A stretch of 6,775 nt of DNA from JAICNR01 sp035699465 (GTDB taxonomy: Bacteria > Gemmatimonadota > Gemmatimonadetes > JACCXV01 > JAHWKZ01). Below, piece by piece: positions 1 to 5,262 of the stretch (positions are counted from its first letter, which is position 1; every line of letters begins with the position of its first letter). Made by a program: the position numbers and the translations under genes. The notes under the pieces were generated by a model. That model did not search any database. It saw nothing but the letters and a program-made list of their open reading frames with translations, and was not told the origin of the DNA. The stretch covers positions 1 through 6,775 of the forward strand of contig DASSPT010000002.1 in NCBI GenBank assembly GCA_035699465.1. Reading direction: 5' to 3'.

Positions 1-252
1 GACGCCCCCGCGATGTAGTCCGCGCTCGTCCGCGTGTTCAGCGTGTCGTCCCGCATCCAGAAAAGCTTTTGACTCCGGGTGGAACACCATCGCGAAGTGC
101 GCGCCGTCGCCGGTCGCGTGGCCGAGGAGGTAGTGCTCGAGCGCGGCGCGCACCGCCGCCTCCTCGGAAGGGGCCTCCTGAGCGATGCCCGATGTCGCGG
201 CGCCGAGCACGAAGACAGCGGCGGCGAACGCGCTGCGTGCGGAAGCGATCAT
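1..252 (-). CDS. Exported NTF2/lumazine-binding-like small protein, 5' part, with apparent frameshift
   Basis: Reading leftward from ATG at 252-250, the protein begins with a signal-peptide-like stretch (residues 1-24, Ala-rich hydrophobic core, likely cleavage after SGIA before QEAPSEE). It continues with ALEHYLLGHATGDGAHFAMVFHPES-like sequence (residues 37-61), typical of the small SnoaL/NTF2-fold proteins annotated as putative lumazine-binding or nuclear transport factor 2 family. A GGAG Shine-Dalgarno at 262-259, six bases before the ATG, fixes the start. After residue 61 the family-like sequence moves to another frame: KLFWMRDDTL then NTRTSADYIAGA is encoded from base 68 down to 1. The unshifted frame stays open to the edge but reads unlike the family. 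Such proteins usually have about 130-160 residues, so roughly half is visible. Function is unknown; a secreted or periplasmic ligand-binding role is inference. It is divergent from the cyclase genes. The family call comes from memory of motif patterns, not a search. Confidence 0.72.
   Translation of the reverse strand, partial: MIASARSAFAAAVFVLGAATSGIAQEAPSEEAAVRAALEHYLLGHATGDGAHFAMVFHPESKAFLDAGRHAEHADERGLHRGGV
61..72 (-). other. Apparent one-base frameshift in the NTF2-like gene
   Basis: On the minus strand the upstream frame reads HPES then TCA AAA GCT. Dropping one A from the four-A run (plus-strand T's at 67-70) gives TCA AAG CTT TTC TGG, restoring the family-like reading SKLFWMRD and joining the two halves. 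It may be a sequencing or assembly error in a short homopolymer, or a real disabling mutation. Confidence 0.6.
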
Positions 253-258
253 GGACGT

Positions 259-262
259 CTCC
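259..262 (-). promoter_or_regulatory. Shine-Dalgarno of the NTF2-like gene
   Basis: The minus strand reads CCGGAGACGTCC before ATG at 252, giving GGAG with a six-base spacer. This decides the start of the leftward gene. The same GGAG plus six-base arrangement precedes the rightward gene at 419. Confidence 0.65.
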
Positions 263-335
263 GGTTGGGGTAGGGGCCAGCGACCTGCGGAGCGTCGTAC
301 CCGTTCCCGGCCGGAGAGTGCCCGAGTCCGATCGC

Positions 336-365
336 TTGCCCGGCGCTCGTGCTCCTGGCGATACT
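336..365 (+). promoter_or_regulatory. Candidate sigma-70-like promoter for the cyclase array
   Basis: TTGCCC at 336-341 (four of six matches to TTGACA) is followed after 18 bases by GATACT at 360-365 (four of six to TATAAT). It would leave a leader of about 45 bases before the GTG at 419. It is the best-spaced pair I found in the gap, but in such GC-rich DNA a match of this quality can arise by chance. Confidence 0.28.
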
Positions 366-408
366 GTTCCTCTACGTACGGGCCGGGGGTTCGCCCACCT
401 GCTTTCCC

Positions 409-412
409 GGAG
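409..412 (+). promoter_or_regulatory. Shine-Dalgarno deciding the GTG start at 419
   Basis: GGAG at 409-412 stands six bases before GTG at 419-421. With the alignment of the following SHHLAAVWFAD to the N-termini of the two downstream paralogues, it favours 419 over in-frame upstream starts at 185 and 251. Confidence 0.7.
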
Positions 413-418
413 ACAATC

Positions 419-2830
419 GTGTCGCTTTCGCATCACCTCGCCGCGGTCTGGTTCGCGGACGTCGTCGGCTACACGCGGCTGTCCGAGGAGAACGAAGGCG
501 AGGCTGTGCGACTGGTGCATGGCTTCCAACGGGTCGCGCGCGAGGTCGTGGCCCGGCACGGCGGCCGGGTCGTCAAATTCCTGGGCGATGGCGCGCTGGC
601 CGAGTTCTCCTCCACCGACATGGCGGTACGCTCCGCAGAGGCGCTGATCCGGGCGTTCGCCGCGTCAGCCGAGGCCGAGGGACTGGCCTCCGACGAGCTC
701 CGGGTGGGGGTCCACGTCGGCGACGTGGTGGCGACGGAGGACGGGGACCTCTACGGCGACGGCGTCAACGTCGCCTCGCGGATCCAGGCCGCGGGGGATC
801 CGGGCGAGGTGTGGGTCAGCGAGGACGTCCGCCGCCAGCTCCGCCAGCGGCCGGAGTTCCGGTTCGAGTCCCGCGGCGAGCGGGAGCTGAAGGGTCTCAG
901 GCGCCCGCTGGCGATGCACGCGGTCCACGTACTGGACGCGGCCACCTGGACGGCACCCGAGGCGCCGCCGGCTGCGCGGCCCACGGTCGCAGGAAAGCGG
1001 AACGGTGGCGTGGCCAGCGCCGGGAGGACGGAGACACCGGGACGCTGGTCCCGCCGCCGTGCGGTGTCTCTGCTCGGCGCCGGGATCCTGCTCGCGGTCG
1101 CCGCGATCGGTGCATCGACCTGGTTCCTGGGACGCGGATCCGACGCCGCCGGATCGGAGACGGTCCTCGCCGTCCTGCCATTCGAGAACCTCAGCGGCGA
1201 CGAGGAGACCGAGCCGTTCGTCCTCGGCGTCCACGACGACCTCCTCACCCATCTGTCGCAGATCGGCGAGATCAAGGTGATCTCGCGCACGACCGTCATG
1301 GGATACCAGGGGTCCACGAAGAGTGTGCCCGAGATCGCGAAGGAGCTCGGCGCCACGACCGTTCTGGAGGGCGGCGTTCAGCGGTCGGGAGACCGGATCC
1401 GAATGAACGTGCAGCTGATCGACGCGCGTACGGACGAGCACCTGTGGGCCGAGCGCTTCGACCGGACGTTGACGGCAGGCGACGTGTTCGCGATCCAGGC
1501 CGAGATCGCGGAGCGGATCGCCGAAGCGCTCGCCACGGCGCTGACCCCGGAGCAGAAGGCGGACCTGGCGCGCGCTCCGACCGAGGACTTGGAAGCGCTC
1601 GACCTCTACTACCAGGGGCTCGAGCATTACCGCAGTCGTGCCGGCTTCGGCTACGAAAATGCGCGGCGGGCGGTGACCACGCTCGCGACCGCCGTCGAAG
1701 CGGACCCGGAGTTCGCGGTCGCCTGGGCGGCGCTCGCAAAGGCCCGCGCGTGGCAGCTCCGGAACGGCGTGGAGACCGACACCACGAACGCGCGCGAAGC
1801 GCTCGATCGCGCGATCGCGCTCGCGCCCGGGGCGCGCGAGACCGCGCTGGCCGAAGGCGTGTACCTCTACTACGCGAAGGCCGACTTCGCGGCGGCGGAC
1901 GAACGGTTCCGCGAAGCCCTATCACATTGGCCGGACGACGCCGATCTCCTCGGGTGGCGCTCGCTCGTCGTGCGCCGGCTCGGACGCTGGGAGGAGTCGC
2001 TCGAGCTGGGGGAGCGCGCCCGCGCGCTGGATCCCCGCAACCCCGAGGTCCTCTCCTACCTTGGCGAAACGCTCGATAGACTTCGTCGCTACGAGGAGGC
2101 GGAGCGAACGTGGGACCAGGTGCTGGCGCTGAACCCAAGGGACGGCAGCGCCCGGTACTACAAGGCCCTGATCCTCCTCGATAGGAGGGGAGACTTTCCG
2201 CGCGCCCGCCGTTTCCTAGAGGCATCCGCGGACGTCCTCGGCCCTACGAGTGCCGCGCTGCTGACTGCCCGACTCTCGTTCTACGAGCGCAAGTACGAGG
2301 CCGGGATTAAGGCGCTCGAGGGGCAGCCGGTGGAGCCCGACTCACCGGCGGCCACGCCGTACTTCCTCGCGCTTCTATCCCACTGGGCTGGACGTGAGGA
2401 TGAGACGCGGGTGTGGGCGGATTCGCTCCAGCGGGTGGCGGACCGGAGCATCGCCGAGCTGGAAGCGGGATTCGATCCGTTCGTCCAGCGCGCCTCGGAT
2501 TTCGCGTTCCGAGGCATCGCCCACGCCCTCTCCGGCAGGTTCGCCGAGGCCGAGCGAGACGCGCGCAGCGCACTAGAAGTCTTGCCGGTCTCGCGGGACG
2601 CCGTCGACGCTGGTCGGGTCCATCTCGATATAGCTGTTGTCTACGTCCTGGCCGGGAATCGCGACGCCGCCTTCCGGGTCCTCGACTCGATGGCCTCCGT
2701 TCCCTCAGAGCTGTCGGCCGCGATGCTGCGGCTGAATCCCCTCTACGACTCGCTGCGTGACGACCCGCGCTATGCGGCGCTCCTCGAGAAGCTCGAGGCG
2801 GCCGAGCGAAGCGGCACAGGCAGCCTATGA
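419..2830 (+). CDS. Membrane adenylate cyclase with TolB-like and TPR domains, copy 1
   Basis: Predicted to convert ATP to cAMP at the cytoplasmic face of the inner membrane, with the C-terminal part outside. It has 803 residues from GTG. Residues 5-170 form a class III cyclase domain: metal-binding D14 (WFADVVGYT) and D57 (KFLGDGALAEF), purine-specifying K53 and D110 (GDLYGDGVN), transition-state N117 and R121 (NVASR). All six are present, so it should be active and prefer ATP. A Pro/Ala-rich linker leads to one transmembrane helix at 215-237, preceded by RRR, which favours cytoplasm for the N-terminus. Residues 247-385 are TolB-amino-terminal-like (VLPFENLSGD, GATTVLEGG, DEHLWAE). Residues 395-800 hold TPR-like helix pairs, clearest at 543-573, ending in DSLRDDPRYAALLEKLE. 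An in-frame start at 185 would overlap the divergent gene and has no counterpart in copies 2 and 3. The input signal is unknown; sensing by the TolB/TPR part is inference. Confidence 0.93.
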   Translation: MSLSHHLAAVWFADVVGYTRLSEENEGEAVRLVHGFQRVAREVVARHGGRVVKFLGDGALAEFSSTDMAVRSAEALIRAFAASAEAEGLASDELRVGVHVGDVVATEDGDLYGDGVNVASRIQAAGDPGEVWVSEDVRRQLRQRPEFRFESRGERELKGLRRPLAMHAVHVLDAATWTAPEAPPAARPTVAGKRNGGVASAGRTETPGRWSRRRAVSLLGAGILLAVAAIGASTWFLGRGSDAAGSETVLAVLPFENLSGDEETEPFVLGVHDDLLTHLSQIGEIKVISRTTVMGYQGSTKSVPEIAKELGATTVLEGGVQRSGDRIRMNVQLIDARTDEHLWAERFDRTLTAGDVFAIQAEIAERIAEALATALTPEQKADLARAPTEDLEALDLYYQGLEHYRSRAGFGYENARRAVTTLATAVEADPEFAVAWAALAKARAWQLRNGVETDTTNAREALDRAIALAPGARETALAEGVYLYYAKADFAAADERFREALSHWPDDADLLGWRSLVVRRLGRWEESLELGERARALDPRNPEVLSYLGETLDRLRRYEEAERTWDQVLALNPRDGSARYYKALILLDRRGDFPRARRFLEASADVLGPTSAALLTARLSFYERKYEAGIKALEGQPVEPDSPAATPYFLALLSHWAGREDETRVWADSLQRVADRSIAELEAGFDPFVQRASDFAFRGIAHALSGRFAEAERDARSALEVLPVSRDAVDAGRVHLDIAVVYVLAGNRDAAFRVLDSMASVPSELSAAMLRLNPLYDSLRDDPRYAALLEKLEAAERSGTGSL

Positions 2831-2846
2831 GCGGGACTCGACACCG
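2831..2846 (+). repeat. 16-base spacer between copies 1 and 2
   Basis: GCGGGACTCGACACCG lies between the TGA of copy 1 and the ATG of copy 2 and is identical to the spacer at 5247-5262. With flanking stop and start codons the exact match covers 2828-2854, 27 bases. There is no strong Shine-Dalgarno; GCGGGA about ten bases upstream of the ATG is weak, so coupling to translation of the upstream gene is likely. There is no room for a terminator or separate promoter. Confidence 0.9.
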
Positions 2847-5246
2847 ATGAGCGAGTCCAGGCCGTCCCACCATCTCGCAGCCGTGTGGTTCGCGGACCTC
2901 GTGGGGTACACTGCGCTCTCCGAGACGAACGAGGGGGAAGCGATCCGCGCCGTGAGCCGCTTCCAGGCCCTCGTCCGCGCGGTGGTCGAGACCCACGGCG
3001 GGCGGGTGGTCAAGTTCCTGGGCGACGGGGCGCTGGCCGAGTTCCCGTCGACCGAGCAGGCGGTGCGCTCGGCGGACACCCTGCGCGCGGACCTGGCGCG
3101 CGTGGCCGCTGCCGAGGGACTCGGGGTGAGGGAGCTTCGGATCGGCGTCCACGTGGGCGACGTGGCGGCGACGGAGGACGGCGACCTCTACGGCGACGGC
3201 GTGAACGTGGCGTCCAGGATCCAGGCGGCGGCGGACCCGGGCGAGGTGTGGGTCAGCGAGGACGTGCGGCGCCAGCTGCGGCAGCGGCCGGAGTTGCGGT
3301 TCGCGTCCCGGGGAGAGCGGACGCTCAAGGGTCTCCGGAGCCCGATCGCGCTCCATGCCGTCGGAATCGGCCAGAGCGCCCCGACGGAGGCGCCCTCCGT
3401 CGCGGAGCCCGCGCGCGTGGGCCTTCCCGCCGCTTCGCCGGCGGGCCGCGAGACCGCCGGGCGGTGGAGCCGTCAGCGCGCGCTGTCGCTCCTCGGTGCA
3501 GGGATCTTGATCGCGCTCGTCGCGCTCGGCGCTTCGACGTGGTTTCTGGGCCGGGGATCCGAAGCGGAGGACGAGAAGGCCGTCCTCGCCATTCTCCCGT
3601 TCGAGAACCTGAGCGGAGACGAGGCCACCGAGCCGTTCGTCCTCGGCGTTCATGACGATCTCCTCACCCACCTGTCGCGGATCGGCACGATCAAGGTGAT
3701 CTCTCGAACGTCGGTGAGGGGGTACGCGGGGTCGACGAAGACCGTGCCGGAGATCGCGGAGGAACTCGGCGCCACGACCGTCCTGGAGGGTGGCATTCAG
3801 CGCTCCGGGGATCGGATCCGGATGAACGTCCAGCTGATGGACGCGCGGACGGACGAGCACTTATGGGCCGAGCAGTTCGACCGGACGTTGACCGCCGAGG
3901 ATGTGTTCGCGATTCAAGCGGAGATCGCGGGCCGGATCGCCGAGGCCCTCGCCACCGCGCTGACCCCGGAGCAGATGGCCGAACTCGCCCGAGCTCCGAC
4001 CGAGAACCTCGAGGCCCTCGACCTCTACTACCAGGGGATCGAGTACTACCGAGGCCGCGGCGGCGTCGGGTTCGAGAACGCGCGGCGGGCGGAGTCCGCG
4101 TTGGCTGCGGCCGTCGAGGCGGACCCGGAGTTCGCGGCCGCCTGGGCGGCTCTGGCGGAGGCTCGGGCGTGGCAGCTCCGCCTGGGGGACGAGACCGACA
4201 CGACCGGAGCACGCGAAGCACTAGATCGCGCGACCGCGCTCGCTCCCCAGGCGCGGGCGACGATCGTGGCCGAGGGCGTGTACCTCTACTACGCCCGGGC
4301 GGATTTCGGAGCTGCCGACGACCGGTTCCGGGAAGCCCTCTCGCGCTGGCCGGACGATGCGGAGCTGATGGATCTGCGGGCACTCGTCGTGCGCCGGCTG
4401 GGGCGCTGGGAGGAGGCCCTGGAGCTGCATCGGCTCGCGCGCGAGATCGACCCGCGCGATCCCGACGTCCTCGCATCCCTCGGCGAGACGCTCCGGCTCC
4501 TGCGGCGATACGAGGAGGAGGAGAGGATCTGGGACCAGTTGCTGGCGCGGAACCCGCGCGACGAGACCGCACGATTCTGGAAGATGGGACTTCTCCTGCA
4601 ACGCCAGGGGGACCTCCCTCGTGCGCGCCGGTTTCTCGACGCTTCCGCCGACGTCCTTGGCCCGGCCACCCACGCGCATTTCGCCGCTCTGGTAGCGATG
4701 TACGACCGCGACTACGAGGGCGGGATGGCCGCGCTCGAGGGTAAGCCGGTTCTTTCCGACCCGACCGATACGCCGGCCTTGCTCGCGCTCCTCGCCCACT
4801 TTGCGGGGCGCGAGGAAGACACGGCGGTCTGGGCGGATTCGCTCCGACTGGCAGCGGACAAGGAAATCGCCGAGCTGGAAGCCGGGCTCGATCCGTTCGT
4901 CCACCGCGCCGAGGCCTACGCGTTCCGCGGCATCGCACACGCTCTCTCCGGCCGACGGGCCGAGGGCGTGCGGGACGGACGCCGCGCGCTGGAGCTCCTT
5001 CCGCTCTCGCGGGACGCCGTGGATGCTCCAGAAATCCACCTCGAAGCTGCAAATGCCTTCATCCTGGCCGGCGACCGCGACGCCGCCTTCCGCGTCCTCG
5101 ACGCTCTAGCCTCCGTCCCTTCGCCGCTGTCGTCCGCGAGGCTTCGACTCCATCCAGTCTACGACTCGCTGCGCGAGGACCCACGCTACGGGGCGCTTCT
5201 CGAGAAGATCGAGGCGGCCGAGCGGAGCGGCACCGGCACCCCGTGA
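2847..5246 (+). CDS. Membrane adenylate cyclase with TolB-like and TPR domains, copy 2
   Basis: Paralogue of its neighbours, 799 residues from ATG at 2847. The frame is open upstream to 2757, but that extension would overlap the end of copy 1, and copy 3 starts with the same M-S-acidic-S pattern after the same spacer. The cyclase domain is at residues 8-173 with all six catalytic residues: D17 and D60 (metal), K56 and D113 (purine), N120 and R124 (transition state). The linker ends in GRWSRQR, followed by a transmembrane helix at about 212-235, so the cyclase is expected in the cytoplasm. TolB-like domain at about 244-382 (AILPFENLSGD, GATTVLEGG, DEHLWAE). TPR-like repeats run from about 392 to the end, closing with DSLREDPRYGALLEKIE. 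Identity to copy 1 by hand count is about 78% in the cyclase and 85% in the TolB-like domain. Probably second gene of an operon. The ligand or partner of the outer domain is unknown. Confidence 0.94.
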   Translation: MSESRPSHHLAAVWFADLVGYTALSETNEGEAIRAVSRFQALVRAVVETHGGRVVKFLGDGALAEFPSTEQAVRSADTLRADLARVAAAEGLGVRELRIGVHVGDVAATEDGDLYGDGVNVASRIQAAADPGEVWVSEDVRRQLRQRPELRFASRGERTLKGLRSPIALHAVGIGQSAPTEAPSVAEPARVGLPAASPAGRETAGRWSRQRALSLLGAGILIALVALGASTWFLGRGSEAEDEKAVLAILPFENLSGDEATEPFVLGVHDDLLTHLSRIGTIKVISRTSVRGYAGSTKTVPEIAEELGATTVLEGGIQRSGDRIRMNVQLMDARTDEHLWAEQFDRTLTAEDVFAIQAEIAGRIAEALATALTPEQMAELARAPTENLEALDLYYQGIEYYRGRGGVGFENARRAESALAAAVEADPEFAAAWAALAEARAWQLRLGDETDTTGAREALDRATALAPQARATIVAEGVYLYYARADFGAADDRFREALSRWPDDAELMDLRALVVRRLGRWEEALELHRLAREIDPRDPDVLASLGETLRLLRRYEEEERIWDQLLARNPRDETARFWKMGLLLQRQGDLPRARRFLDASADVLGPATHAHFAALVAMYDRDYEGGMAALEGKPVLSDPTDTPALLALLAHFAGREEDTAVWADSLRLAADKEIAELEAGLDPFVHRAEAYAFRGIAHALSGRRAEGVRDGRRALELLPLSRDAVDAPEIHLEAANAFILAGDRDAAFRVLDALASVPSPLSSARLRLHPVYDSLREDPRYGALLEKIEAAERSGTGTP

Positions 5247-5262
5247 GCGGGACTCGACACCG
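5247..5262 (+). repeat. 16-base spacer between copies 2 and 3
   Basis: Identical to the spacer at 2831-2846; the exact match with flanking codons covers 5244-5270. It marks the duplication unit as gene plus spacer. As in the other junction, no good Shine-Dalgarno is visible before the ATG at 5263. Confidence 0.9.

Larger units (their letters stand above)
253..418. promoter_or_regulatory. Divergent intergenic region (166 bases)
   Basis: It separates the start codons of the leftward NTF2-like gene and the rightward cyclase array, so promoters for both should lie here. A plus-strand candidate promoter is listed separately. I could not find a convincing minus-strand promoter, operator palindrome or riboswitch. 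The plus-strand reading frame of the first cyclase is open across this region, but its translation is Arg/Ser/Pro-rich and lacks domain-like features. Confidence 0.6.

Noticed and set aside
375..405. Possible hairpin (GGGCCGGGGGTTCGCCC) in the leader of copy 1
   Set aside because: The stem is only about four G/C pairs with an awkward loop and no T-run, so it is not a credible terminator or regulator in such GC-rich sequence.
185..418. N-terminal extension of copy 1 from ATG at 185 or ATG at 251
   Set aside because: It overlaps the signal-peptide coding part of the divergent gene or its leader, gives an Arg/Ser/Pro-rich sequence with no domain character, and has no counterpart in copies 2 and 3. 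The GTG at 419 has a GGAG at the right distance. A GGAAG-like site before 251 was noted but judged coincidental.
38..559. Minus-strand open frame of 173 codons
   Set aside because: Arg-rich translation typical of an off-frame shadow in GC-rich DNA; it overlaps the start of copy 1. The real leftward gene starts at 252 in another frame.
2757..2846. Upstream start for copy 2 inside the end of copy 1
   Set aside because: The extension would be an off-frame reading of the copy 1 C-terminus; copy 3 begins after the same spacer at the same ATG, supporting 2847.
2307..5052. Long minus-strand open frames of 517 and 453 codons opposite the array
   Set aside because: They lie antisense to well-supported domains, have Arg/Pro/His-rich low-complexity translations, and recur at matching positions in all copies, as expected from strong GC codon bias.
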